Shown here one piece after another: positions 1 through 7,697 of a stretch of 32,847 nucleotides of DNA. This DNA comes from JBCCQH01 sp039024435 (GTDB lineage: Bacteria; Bacteroidota; Bacteroidia; J057; JADKCL01), in the NCBI GenBank assembly GCA_039024435.1, contig JBCCQH010000094.1:1-32847 (forward strand), in the 5' to 3' direction. The position numbers and the translations under genes were made by a program. Within the stretch, counting starts at the first letter, position 1. Every line of letters begins with the position of its first letter. Below the pieces are notes generated by a model. It saw only the letters and a program-made list of their open reading frames with translations, did no database searches and was not told the DNA's origin.

Positions 1-281
1 CCGTAGAGGCGGTTTAAAATTGGTTGGTGAAATTTGCTATCGCAGATTTTTTTGTTCGTCGAAGCTCATTTTGGAGTCCATAAGCTGAGCTATGGGCGAA
101 AAAATAGCTGAAGCGGGGCAGAAAAAGATGTCATGGCAGAATTAAATTTAAACCGACTCCCAGACACGTTCAAACCCGTCGTTTTAAGCCCGCGCGGCGG
201 CGGAATTGTCCTTGAAAATTTCCCGTTCCACTCAGCAACCGGGGACAACAAATCGTCCACCATCACAAATCGAGCACAGCG
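1..281. other. Edge region without a supported gene; possible small TIR element
   Basis: No convincing coding frame is visible here; the open frame beginning at 133 runs antisense into the DUF4249 gene and has no recognisable protein character. Positions 6-25 (GAGGCGGTTTAAAATTGGTT) and the complement of 140-159 (GAGTCGGTTTAAATTTAATT) match at about 16 of 20 positions, so 6-159 could be a short non-autonomous element bounded by terminal inverted repeats. No clear target-site duplication is seen. The left end is cut close to the window edge, so the call is tentative. Confidence 0.3.
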
Positions 282-1088
282 TCAATCGGAAATTACAATT
301 GAGGCGCTGGACGATGCCGCAACGGTAAATACGCCCAGGACGTCGCCGGAAAGGTTGTTGTCGGGGTTGCCCGGAGCCGCACTGCCGCCATTTCCTGAAC
401 CCAAGTTGTCGGCGAGGCCATTGTAGTAGTAGTAATTCGTCCGGTCAATGCTCCACAAATCCACCCGGACCGAATCGCCGGTTTCCAGGGCGTCGGAAAA
501 GAGGGGAACTGCGGTGGCAATGCCGTCGTTGCTGCGGTCGTCGTAGACCGCAATGTCAGTTGTGAGCGTACCGTTGATCGCCAGCAGCGGCCGGTAGAAA
601 TTCAATTGACCGGCGGGATCTACGTAGTGGCAGCGCACCACAATCAGGTCTTCCTGCCCCCCAATTGGGAACTGCACCACCTGAGTATCCAGGGAATCAA
701 TCGGGACGAGGCCCGGCATTTCGGCGGTCGCGGTGACGTTTTCCTGGCCGGTGGCAATCTCCAGCGTGTAGCTTTCGCCCGGCTGTCCCTGTAGCGTCGA
801 ATTGGTATATTTGCCCGCCGTCAACTCATCCAGCGGAAAAATGTTGCCATTGCCATCGCGGATGGTCACCGTAGCCCCGATGACCACCTGGGCAGATTGT
901 TCTTCGAAATAGCTGGTGGTGCGGGAAAGCGTGACCTCGGCGGAACCCACTTCATTGGTCAGGTAGGCTTCCACGACGAGTCGCGGATCAGCTTCGTTCA
1001 GGTCCACGTCGATGACATCCTCGCAACCGGAAACAAAGCCGGCCAGCAGCAACAAAAACAGGATCGAAAAGCGGTAAATCGATTGCAT
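282..1088 (-). CDS. DUF4249-type outer-membrane lipoprotein partner of a TonB receptor
   Basis: 268-aa predicted lipoprotein. The N-terminus has a hydrophobic stretch (about residues 7-20) ending in a lipobox with Cys22 (FVSGC), followed by acidic residues (EDVIDVD), which resembles the surface-export signal of Bacteroidota lipoproteins. The mature part starts with the pattern of the DUF4249 family (a VIDVDL motif, then RLVVEAYLTNE), rich in beta strands and with the family's typical length. It starts 12 bp after the stop of the TonB-dependent receptor gene, so the two are almost certainly cotranscribed. By family context it is likely exposed on the outer membrane next to the receptor and may help capture its ligand; the ligand cannot be told from sequence. 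ATG at 1088 is the natural start. Confidence 0.85.
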   Translation of the reverse strand: MQSIYRFSILFLLLLAGFVSGCEDVIDVDLNEADPRLVVEAYLTNEVGSAEVTLSRTTSYFEEQSAQVVIGATVTIRDGNGNIFPLDELTAGKYTNSTLQGQPGESYTLEIATGQENVTATAEMPGLVPIDSLDTQVVQFPIGGQEDLIVVRCHYVDPAGQLNFYRPLLAINGTLTTDIAVYDDRSNDGIATAVPLFSDALETGDSVRVDLWSIDRTNYYYYNGLADNLGSGNGGSAAPGNPDNNLSGDVLGVFTVAASSSASIVISD

Positions 1089-1100
1089 GGGAAGATGGAT

Positions 1101-3464
1101 TTAAAACGAAAAGTTAAAGGTAAGAGAAGGTACGATGCCAAAAAGTGCGAGCCGGACCGCTTCGGTGGTTCCCGGATTGGTGGTGCTTTCCCGGAAATCA
1201 ATCGAGTAGGCATTCTTCCGGTTGTAAGCATTGTAGACCGACAAGTTCCAGTTTGAGGTGAAGCGCTTGGGCACCTCCACTTCGTTGCCGTCGTCGTCGG
1301 TTTCCAGTTTGGTAGTGCGGGAATAGCGAGTGAGTCCCAGGTCCAGGCGGTGGTAGTCGGGCATGCGGTAGCCGTTGCGCTCGGTGTAGTAGCTGACGGT
1401 GTTGCCGTTGAAGGTGTATTTACCCGAAGGAAAAGTCACCGCATTTCCAGTGTAGTACACCCAGGTCAAGCCGAGTTCCCAGCGGGGGGCAAACTTGTAC
1501 ATCCCCACCACGGAAATGTCGTGGGTGCGGTCCTGCCGGGCGGCAAACCAAGTCCCTTGGTTGATTTCATCAAACTGGCGCTCAGAGCGAGACAGCGTAT
1601 AGCTCACCCAGCCGGTCAGCTTGCCTTTGTTTTTCCGGGCCAGCAATTCGAGGCCGTAAGCCCGTCCCTGACCGAAAACCAGGTCACTCTCCACTTGGGG
1701 ATTCAGCAAGACTTCCGCCCCTGTGCGGTAATCGATCACGTTGCGGAGGTTTTTGTAGTACACTTCCGCGGAGAGCGAGACTTCCCGGTCCAGGACACTG
1801 GTAAAGTAGCCCAAGGCAAACTGGTCGGAGACCTGGGGTTTGATGCGCTCGCTGCTCGGCACCCAGATGTCGGTCGGAGTCGAAGTCGTCGAGTTGGAGA
1901 GGAGGTGTACGTACTGGTTTGTCCGGGCGTAGGAGCCTTTGATCGAGTTGTTCTCATTGAGGAGGAAGACCGCCGAAGCGCGCGGTTCCAGGTTGAAGTA
2001 GTTGGTGATCAGCTCACCGGAGGCGTACTCCGTCGTGTCGGTGATGTTGCCTTCGGTATCGTAATCGTATACGGTGGCAGCGCCCAGGGCAGCGAAATCG
2101 GTAAGGCGAACCCCGTAGTTGAGCGTGAGGCGGTTGTTGATCTTTTGCTCGTTTGAGATATAGAGTGCGCTCTCTAAGCCGTACTGTTCCTGGCCCTCGA
2201 CTTCATTGAAGAGGCCTTCATCGTTTTCCGAGAGGATTTCATTGGGAATAAAGGTGTGGTAAATCGCCTCCAACCCAAACTTGAGGGTGTTTTTCTGATT
2301 GAGGTAAAACTGGTAGTCCTGCTTCAAAGTCCAGTCCCGAATCGTCGAATTCAGCGAGAATCCGGCCTGGTTCACCGCAAATTTATAATTGTAATTGCTG
2401 AATACGAGACTGGTATTTGAGAAGAGTTTTTCGTTGAAAATGTGGTTCCAGCGCAGGGTTCCGGTGGCATTTCCCCAGCCGAAGGAAAAGTCATCCCCAA
2501 ACGCAAATTCGTCCCGGCCAAAGTACCCGGACAGGAAGATCCGATCATTCTGTCCGAGCTGATAATTCGTTTTGGCGTTGATGTCGTAGAAATACAGTTG
2601 GGTATTGTTCAGCGTGGAATCGGAGGAAAGCTTGAGGAATAAATCCGCGTAGGTGCGCCGGCCGGAGAGCATGAAAGAGCCTTTTTCCTTGACGATGGGG
2701 CCCTCAACGGTGGCGCGGGATGCGATCAGCCCGATGCCACCGTTGACCTTGAACTCTTTGTTGTTGCCTTCGCGCATCCGGACGTCCATCACCGAGGACA
2801 GGCGTCCCCCGTACTCGGCGGGCAGCGATCCTTTGAGCAGTTCCACGTCGCGGATGGCGTCGGAATTGAAAACCGAGAAGAACCCCAGCAGGTGCGAAGC
2901 GTTGTAGACGGGCGCTTCATCCAGCAGGATTAGATTTTGGTCGGCCGAGCCACCGCGTACATTGAAACCGGCCTGCCCTTCTCCGGCGGCCTGCACTCCG
3001 GGAAACAACTGAATGGTTTTCATGATGTCCTTTTCTCCAAAAATCACCGGGACCGACTCGATCTCTTTGGGATTGATCTTGACGACACTCATTTCCGAAG
3101 AGGTGATTTCCTCATTTTCCACTTCGGATTCGATCACGACCAGGTTGTCTTCCCCCCCTTCGGGCAGCAATTCCAGGTTCAGGCGGCGGTCCTGGTCCAG
3201 CACAACCGACTGTTCCAGAGGATCAAATCCCACAAAGCGGATGATCAGGTCGTACTCACCGGCGGGCAGACTGAGGGAGAAAAATCCGTACTCATTCGCG
3301 TAGGCTCCGGTGCCCGGCAATTGCTTGACCAGCACGGTGGCTCCCGGCAGATCTTCCCCCGAACTCCCATCCCGGACCGTCCCGCTGACGGTGAACTTGC
3401 TGTCCTGCGCGGGCGAGGCGATGCCCAGCAACAGGAGCAGGGTTAAGGCTATCATTGGTTTCAT
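1101..3464 (-). CDS. TonB-dependent outer-membrane receptor with carboxypeptidase-regulatory-like N-domain
   Basis: 787-aa outer-membrane transporter. From the chosen ATG (3464, MKPMIALTLLLLLG) there is a signal peptide of about 18 residues. A CarboxypepD_reg-like beta-sandwich follows (about 22-100, with GTVRDGSSGEDLPGATVLV), then a plug domain (about 130-225, including FNVRGGSADQNLILLDEAPV and the AEYGGRLSSVMDVRMREG end). The rest is a C-terminal beta-barrel that ends in an aromatic residue (LTFNFSF), as expected for Bam insertion. A longer frame reaches upstream to 3656 but those 64 residues have no signal peptide and lie over the divergent kinase gene, so they are rejected. Transport would use TonB/ExbBD energy from elsewhere in the genome. 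The DUF4249 partner downstream and the divergent LytS/LytTR genes suggest a regulated uptake locus. The substrate is unknown. Confidence 0.92.
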   Translation of the reverse strand: MKPMIALTLLLLLGIASPAQDSKFTVSGTVRDGSSGEDLPGATVLVKQLPGTGAYANEYGFFSLSLPAGEYDLIIRFVGFDPLEQSVVLDQDRRLNLELLPEGGEDNLVVIESEVENEEITSSEMSVVKINPKEIESVPVIFGEKDIMKTIQLFPGVQAAGEGQAGFNVRGGSADQNLILLDEAPVYNASHLLGFFSVFNSDAIRDVELLKGSLPAEYGGRLSSVMDVRMREGNNKEFKVNGGIGLIASRATVEGPIVKEKGSFMLSGRRTYADLFLKLSSDSTLNNTQLYFYDINAKTNYQLGQNDRIFLSGYFGRDEFAFGDDFSFGWGNATGTLRWNHIFNEKLFSNTSLVFSNYNYKFAVNQAGFSLNSTIRDWTLKQDYQFYLNQKNTLKFGLEAIYHTFIPNEILSENDEGLFNEVEGQEQYGLESALYISNEQKINNRLTLNYGVRLTDFAALGAATVYDYDTEGNITDTTEYASGELITNYFNLEPRASAVFLLNENNSIKGSYARTNQYVHLLSNSTTSTPTDIWVPSSERIKPQVSDQFALGYFTSVLDREVSLSAEVYYKNLRNVIDYRTGAEVLLNPQVESDLVFGQGRAYGLELLARKNKGKLTGWVSYTLSRSERQFDEINQGTWFAARQDRTHDISVVGMYKFAPRWELGLTWVYYTGNAVTFPSGKYTFNGNTVSYYTERNGYRMPDYHRLDLGLTRYSRTTKLETDDDGNEVEVPKRFTSNWNLSVYNAYNRKNAYSIDFRESTTNPGTTEAVRLALFGIVPSLTFNFSF

Positions 3465-3517
3465 GCTCCCTAAGTACCGGGTATTTGGGGAGAATGTTGC
3501 CCTTCCCGCCGGGGAAT

Positions 3518-3549
3518 TCAGTGAACGGTACGGACTAATCAGTGAACGG
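3518..3549. promoter_or_regulatory. Two 11-bp direct repeats 21 bp apart: candidate LytTR operator
   Basis: The 11-mer TCAGTGAACGG occurs at 3518-3528 and again, identically, at 3539-3549: same strand, same helical face (two turns). On the complementary strand the core reads CCGTTCACTGA, close to the GTT-centred half sites bound by LytTR domains, which are typically direct repeats with a period of about 21-22 bp. It lies in the 124-bp spacer between the receptor operon (minus) and the LytS/LytTR genes (plus), just upstream of where the -33 element of a kinase promoter would lie. The repeat is seen directly; the role as operator is inferred. Confidence 0.6.
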
Positions 3550-3573
3550 CAACCGGCCGGGCGGAAATTTGAG

Positions 3574-3581
3574 CATATTTG
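3574..3581 (+). promoter_or_regulatory. Possible -7 element of the LytS/LytTR promoter
   Basis: CATATTTG fits the Bacteroidota -7 consensus TAnnTTTG at all but the first base. It ends 7 bp before the kinase ATG, so transcription from it would give an almost leaderless message. No good -33 TTTG is present, which would fit a promoter depending on an activator bound at the direct repeats 25 bp upstream. Weak on its own. Confidence 0.3.
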
Positions 3582-3588
3582 TAGCGGA

Positions 3589-4665
3589 ATGAATGCACCG
3601 AGCATCTTACGCAATCCCCGCCTCAGCATTGGGCTGCAAATCCTCTTTTGGATCACGATCTACATTTTTTTGTGGCAAAGCAATGGAGGGCCTTATACAG
3701 GAAATGGAAATATGTGGCCGCCCATCCCTTTCCTCGCCGGCACCGCCTCGCTGGTCTACCTCAATATCTTTGTGCTGATTCCCCGAGTGCTGATCAAGCG
3801 CAATGTCTGGTTGTATCTCCTCGCGGTACTGGTGAGCATCGCCCTGCTGCAGGGCGTACTCAACCTGGTTACGACCTACAATCCCCGCGAAGTGACCGTC
3901 ATCATCGCTGAAATCGATGCAGCGGGCAACCGGACCACTACGATTCGCCATCCGCAGGAAGCCCGCATTGGGATGTCCATCATCGCCAGTTTCATATTCC
4001 TGTTTTTCAGTACGATTTTCGGCCTGGGCCGCGAGTTTGTGCGCCGGGAACGGGAGCGCAGTCGCTTGGAAAATGAACGCCTGGCCTCCGAAATGAAGTT
4101 TCTCCGGGCCCAGATCAATCCTCACTTCCTCTTCAATGCCATGAACAATCTGTACGCCACGGTGAAGTTGCAGCCGGCAAAAGCCGGCGAAATCATCAGC
4201 CGGATTTCCGACATGCTCCGCTACGTCATCTACGATTGTGGCAAGCCCAAGGTCCGCCTCGACAAGGAAATCGAATACCTGAAAAACTACGTCTATTTTC
4301 AGGAGTTGAAGGATCCCGACCGGGTGCGGGTAAACCTGGCCGTCGACGTGGAAGACGGGGGATTTGCCCTGGAGCCGATGTTGCTGCTGCCGTTTGTGGA
4401 AAATGCCTTCAAGCACAGCTACTCGGACACCGCGGAAAGCATTGAAGTAGAAATATCTCTGCAGGCGGACCGCCAATCTTTGACCTTCCGCTGCGCCAAT
4501 TCGATGCCGCCCGACCGCCAAACCCTGAGCACCGATCCTTCGCATTCGGGGATCGGTATCCGCAATGTGCAGAGCCGATTGGATTTTGCTTATCCGGCAA
4601 AGCACGACCTAACGATTGCCCAAAACGGTGCGCGCTATTGTGCCACTCTTACCCTCCAATCATGA
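3589..4665 (+). CDS. LytS-like sensor histidine kinase (His_kinase/HATPase family)
   Basis: 358-aa membrane sensor kinase. Four hydrophobic segments are visible (about residues 13-29, 48-68, 73-94 and 128-147), so the sensor part is a small four-helix membrane domain with a loop at about 95-127. A short basic/acidic coiled coil (150-172) leads into the His_kinase motif LRAQINPHFLFNAMNNLYA, with His179 as the probable phosphoacceptor. The ATPase part has an N-box-like LLPFVENAFKH and a SGIGIRNVQSRL glycine motif. The ATG at 3589 is preferred because the upstream extension to 3310 overlaps the receptor gene antisense. Its stop overlaps the regulator's start (ATGA at 4662-4665), indicating translational coupling and a dedicated kinase-regulator pair. 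The signal sensed is unknown. Confidence 0.9.
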   Translation: MNAPSILRNPRLSIGLQILFWITIYIFLWQSNGGPYTGNGNMWPPIPFLAGTASLVYLNIFVLIPRVLIKRNVWLYLLAVLVSIALLQGVLNLVTTYNPREVTVIIAEIDAAGNRTTTIRHPQEARIGMSIIASFIFLFFSTIFGLGREFVRRERERSRLENERLASEMKFLRAQINPHFLFNAMNNLYATVKLQPAKAGEIISRISDMLRYVIYDCGKPKVRLDKEIEYLKNYVYFQELKDPDRVRVNLAVDVEDGGFALEPMLLLPFVENAFKHSYSDTAESIEVEISLQADRQSLTFRCANSMPPDRQTLSTDPSHSGIGIRNVQSRLDFAYPAKHDLTIAQNGARYCATLTLQS

Positions 4666-5387
4666 ATTCTGAGGCCCCCATCCACTGCATCATCGTCGAT
4701 GACGAAAAGCTGGCCCGCGATCTGCTGGAAGCATTGGTCCGCGAGGAACCGGATCTGGTACTGCAAGCCAAATGCCGCAATACGGCCGAAGCCGCCACCG
4801 CTTTGGCGGCACATCCGGCCGATCTGATATTTCTCGATATCCAGATGCCGAGTCAGACCGGATTGGCGTTTTTGCGAGAAATGCGTCCGGAAGCACAAGT
4901 GATCCTGGTGACTGCGTATCCTGACTTTGCCTTGGAAGGCTTCGAGCTCGAAGTCGCCGATTACCTACTCAAGCCTGTCACCGACACCCGCTTCCGGGCG
5001 GCAGTGCAGCGCGTCCGTGCCGATCTCCAGCGCCGCACCAAAGCCGAAGCGTTTGAATCCCTGGGCCAATCCGGTCCGGAATTCATCACCGTGCGCTCGG
5101 GCTACGACGAATTCCGCGTCTTTCTTTCGGAAATCGTCTACGTGGAATCGGATGGCGAATACCTGCGCCTGCACACCCCAGACAAGTCCTACCTGACCCT
5201 GGGCGCGCTCAAAACCCTGGAAGCAGAATTGCCCACGGACCGCTTCCAACGCATCCACCGCAGCTACCTGATCGCCTCCCGCCACGTCCGCGGCCGGGTC
5301 GGCCATCACCTTCAGCTCACCAACGGCAAGCTCCTCCCCATCGGCCGCACGTACCGAAAAACGGTTTACATGATGTTTGATTTCTGA
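4662..5387 (+). CDS. LytTR-family response regulator
   Basis: 241-aa two-domain regulator. The receiver domain (about 1-125) has the acidic pair Asp13/Asp14, the phosphoacceptor Asp59 in LIFLDIQMP, the switch Thr in VILVTAYPD, and the Lys of DYLLKPVT. A LytTR DNA-binding domain follows (about 140-241, with FITVRSGYDEFRVFLSEIVY, ESDGEYLRLHT and the RIHRSYLIA motif). The ATG at 4662 fits the usual family N-terminus and overlaps the kinase stop; a TTG at 4638 is possible but less likely. It probably binds direct repeats; a well-placed candidate site is at 3518-3549 in the divergent promoter region. Likely targets are therefore its own operon and/or the receptor operon. Confidence 0.92.
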   Translation: MNSEAPIHCIIVDDEKLARDLLEALVREEPDLVLQAKCRNTAEAATALAAHPADLIFLDIQMPSQTGLAFLREMRPEAQVILVTAYPDFALEGFELEVADYLLKPVTDTRFRAAVQRVRADLQRRTKAEAFESLGQSGPEFITVRSGYDEFRVFLSEIVYVESDGEYLRLHTPDKSYLTLGALKTLEAELPTDRFQRIHRSYLIASRHVRGRVGHHLQLTNGKLLPIGRTYRKTVYMMFDF

Positions 5388-5672
5388 TTTTCGATTCCTG
5401 ATTGGAACCCATTGTCGCGATTCCTCCGCCGCGCGTGATCCCGCACGATTACAGGAAGAGATCGAATTTCAGCTCCACCTTATTTGAACAAGGACCCATT
5501 GCCCATTGGAAATTGAGCAATTGGAAATTCTCCATGGAAAATCCGCGGGGGCCGCACGGCGTGCCGTGCGGCTACGATCCGCGTGCTGTAGCGACGTTTT
5601 GCGGTGCTTGCTCATCGCTGCTTGCGCTTCCAAGACGCGCGCATTGGAAATCGGAAATTGAGCAATTGGAAA
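5388..5672. repeat. Intergenic stretch with a 22-bp direct repeat pair
   Basis: No gene is supported. The 22-mer beginning GGAAATTGAGCAATTGG occurs identically at 5508-5529 and 5653-5674, the second copy touching the stop codon of the next gene. Related looser copies (ATTGGAAATC, GATTTTCGATTCCTGATTGG) surround it. The two copies bracket a 123-bp segment that contains the perfect hairpin at 5551-5572. This is typical of dispersed intergenic repeat debris; whether it is mobile cannot be judged from one locus. Confidence 0.6.
5551..5572. repeat. Perfect 10-bp inverted repeat hairpin
   Basis: GCCGCACGGC (5551-5560) is followed, after two bases, by its exact reverse complement GCCGTGCGGC (5563-5572). 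The stem is very GC-rich. No T-run follows on either strand, so a simple intrinsic terminator is unlikely. It sits between the two copies of the 22-bp direct repeat, consistent with the core of a REP-like repeat unit. Confidence 0.6.
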
Positions 5673-6401
5673 TTAAATAGGTTGCACTTTCATCTCTACA
5701 TTGAAACCCCAGAGGACCATGTCGTGGTGATCAATGCCGTATTTCGCGGCGAGGGCCACGATGTCTTCGAAGAGCGCGCCGGGAGCGTTGCCGGCCAATT
5801 GCTGGGGTGAGCTGAAGGTGGCGCCGGCGGTGTTCACGTGGAGGGCGGTCACTTCGAGGTCGGTCTGAATCACGAGGTTGTTGCGCGAGTGGAAAAGGCG
5901 GGTCTCGCGGAAGTGTTCGCCCAGGGGCTTCGCCGGGGTCTTCCGGAACAGGGCGTGCAAATGAAAGACCGATTCCCAGTCGTGGACGCGCTGGATCGTG
6001 ATTTGTCGCAGTTCGTTGGCGGGGACTTTGAGCTTTTTCCAAAGTACAATCTCCATGTACAGCGCGGTGGGGACACCTTTGCCCGGCACCAGGGGGACGG
6101 CCGCTTCCCGGATCCAACGGGGAAATTCCGGATCGAAGTGGCTGTCGATCATCTGGTATTCGCGGCGTTCGGGGTGGTAACCGCGAATGAACCAGGCGTC
6201 GGCCCCATTTTCGTGGTGATAGCCGAGCCGCTCGATGCGGGTTCCGTCGGGAGCGATGTCCATGGGGATTGAAACGGGCCCCAAAGAGAAAAGTTGCGGA
6301 GAAGCCGACAAAAAGCGGGGGGTACGCGGATTTGCGTACGCCCCCTTCCAATCAAGTCCAAAATCCAAAAGTTCTCTATTTAATTTATTGCGTGGGCCCA
6401 C
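5673..6401 (-). CDS. Unknown protein, possibly an N-terminally truncated orphan domain
   Basis: Not recognised. The frame from a GTG at 6401 gives 242 aa; the first ATG is residue 47 (6263), giving 196 aa. Codon use and amino-acid composition look like a real soluble protein (segments HHENGADAWFIRGYHPERR, DSHFDPEFPRWIREA, RQITIQRVHDWESVFHLHAL), rich in His, Trp and Tyr, with no signal peptide or membrane helix. The frame stays open another 62 codons upstream of the GTG without an ATG, and that extension looks non-coding. A hairpin followed by a T-run lies inside the 5' part (6315-6345). The picture fits either a short gene starting at 6263 or a detached C-terminal domain of a larger protein, for example the variable end of a polymorphic-toxin-like protein; the latter is a guess. 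Confidence 0.5.
   Translation of the reverse strand: MGPRNKLNRELLDFGLDWKGAYANPRTPRFLSASPQLFSLGPVSIPMDIAPDGTRIERLGYHHENGADAWFIRGYHPERREYQMIDSHFDPEFPRWIREAAVPLVPGKGVPTALYMEIVLWKKLKVPANELRQITIQRVHDWESVFHLHALFRKTPAKPLGEHFRETRLFHSRNNLVIQTDLEVTALHVNTAGATFSSPQQLAGNAPGALFEDIVALAAKYGIDHHDMVLWGFNVEMKVQPI
6310..6345 (-). terminator. Terminator-like hairpin inside the 5' end of the orphan gene
   Basis: Read on the minus strand, GGGGGCGTACGC, six bases, then GCGTACCCCCC form a GC-rich stem (one bulged base) followed by GCTTTTTG. This resembles an intrinsic terminator oriented like the surrounding frame. It falls within the first 30 codons if the GTG at 6401 is the start, but upstream of the gene if the ATG at 6263 is. 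It may therefore mark the true upstream boundary or an attenuator. Confidence 0.35.
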
Positions 6402-7157
6402 GGCGAGGCGATCCGATTTTACCGTCGGATTGCAGAGCTGCCAGTTTACCGCCAGATTGCGCGACAGATGGGCCGGGAAAGAAACCGACCTGATTGCCGA
6501 TTTTACCTCCCATCCCCCCGTTTCTTTGAATACAGTGACAAGAAGAAAATTTGCCCACCGCCGTCCCAGGACAAATCGGAGGGAGGTTTACTTTCGAAGG
6601 AAAAATCGGGCACAAATCGGTGGAAAAAAGGGGAAAAGCTGGTCATAGAATAAACCAACTAGGTGAAAGACCTTGTACAAGGTAAACTCGGTGAAAAAGT
6701 GTCCGGAAAATTCAAAAAGAAAAAAATCAACTTCGTACAGTTGGTCGGCGGATCACCGCACTGAGCTGAGGGGTTGAGTGAGAATGAAATGAAGCTGGAT
6801 GATGGAACCGCTTCCCCAGCGTACTCGAAAATACGATCCGGCATTGCGCCCAGCAGGAATTGCAACTTGGGTAAAAATATCCGGCAGGAAATTGTGAACT
6901 GTGACAAATCGCGATTGATTTTTCTACGCTTTAAAAACGTAAAAACATGATAAAATGGCGTTAAAGATGGGGAAACAAGCCCCTCGGGCTTGAAAAGGCG
7001 AAGTCTTTGCCAGGCAGGCAGCAACGCTGCCACCCACAACCTAGATCTGATTTTCAATTTAAACCGAGGCTCGGTCCAAGCCGACAACTTAACCAGTAGG
7101 CATTTAAAAAATTTTGGTCCCGGACTGAGTCATGCTTTTCTAAACACTATATCAATC
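6402..7157. other. 756-bp region without a supported gene, rich in repeats
   Basis: Short open frames exist on both strands, but their translations (Pro/Ser/Arg-rich, no domains) look non-coding. The stretch holds a perfect 14-bp palindrome ACCTTGTACAAGGT at 6670-6683, and a run of hairpins at 6976-7074 described separately. Base composition is patchier and more AT-rich than in the flanking genes, which suits decayed or accessory DNA. Confidence 0.55.
6976..7074. repeat. Cluster of four consecutive hairpins (structured repeat)
   Basis: Four inverted repeats follow one another within 99 bp. They are CAAGCCC/GGGCTTG with a 3-base loop (6976-6992), GGCGAAG/CTTTGCC with one wobble (6997-7011), GGCAGC/GCTGCC with a 3-base loop (7017-7031) and CCGAG/CTCGG with one base between (7064-7074). 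Between the third and fourth lies TTCAATTTAAACCGAGG, which shares TTTAAACCG with the TIR-like motif near the window start. The arrangement resembles a dispersed multi-hairpin repeat or a structured RNA leader upstream of the 7158 gene. Confidence 0.5.
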
Positions 7158-7697
7158 ATGAAAAACGAAGATGTGCCTCCGCATGGCGGCCAAGAACAGC
7201 CGAAAAAGCCAAAGCAAAAACGCAGAGCTGGGCAAATGGGCGAGATAACCGAAAGAGCAACTGATCGCCCGGCGGTGAATTCGGTGGTAACACTGGTACT
7301 CGACGAAAAGTATATTCCCAAGCATACCAAGGTGGAAGTACGCGTAGATGGTTCCACCATCTGTCGCCGCAAGAAACTAGATTCGATTGTATCAATCAAG
7401 ATGGTATTTCGCGTTGATTTTGCGGTGAATTCTACTTCGGTGGCCGATATATCGGACTCCTGGATGAATGGTGACGGTGCTTGCCAAGCCATTGAACACT
7501 ATTGCAACCATAAATACACCCTGTCTTTGAACCGCGATCGCGCGGGCGGGAAAAAGGACTCGGGCCTGGTTGCCATACTTCAGTTTACCGAACCGATCCG
7601 GTTGCAAGACAACCTTGCCCTCGATGGCCTGGTGATCAATGACGAACTCGAACTTGATCGTCCGCATCGACGGGACCGCACCTCATCCAAGGTTTAA
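7158..7697 (+). CDS. Hypothetical 179-aa soluble protein
   Basis: Not recognised. The ATG at 7158 is preferred over an upstream TTG-type extension (6990) because the latter translates the hairpin cluster. The first 40 residues are polar and lysine-rich (GGQEQPKKPKQKRRAGQMGE), likely disordered. From about residue 45 the sequence alternates in a beta-like pattern (SVVTLVLDEKYIPKHTKVEV, IVSIKMVFRVDFAVN, GLVAILQFTEPIRL, LDGLVINDELEL). Cysteines occur at scattered positions (CRRKK, GACQAIEHYC). No signal peptide, no membrane segment, no recognisable catalytic motif. It stands alone, with a repeat-rich region upstream and an oppositely oriented gene downstream. Confidence 0.55.
   Translation: MKNEDVPPHGGQEQPKKPKQKRRAGQMGEITERATDRPAVNSVVTLVLDEKYIPKHTKVEVRVDGSTICRRKKLDSIVSIKMVFRVDFAVNSTSVADISDSWMNGDGACQAIEHYCNHKYTLSLNRDRAGGKKDSGLVAILQFTEPIRLQDNLALDGLVINDELELDRPHRRDRTSSKV

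Noticed and set aside
133..426. 97-codon frame overlapping the DUF4249 gene
   Set aside because: Mostly antisense to a clear lipoprotein gene; begins inside the possible TIR element.
3607..4605. Long open frame antisense to the LytS-like kinase
   Set aside because: The plus-strand frame has clear kinase motifs; the antisense translation is low-complexity and His/Gln-rich with no domains.
6659..7087. 142-codon minus-strand frame in the repeat region
   Set aside because: It translates the hairpin cluster; Ser/Phe/Pro-rich sequence with no protein-like pattern.
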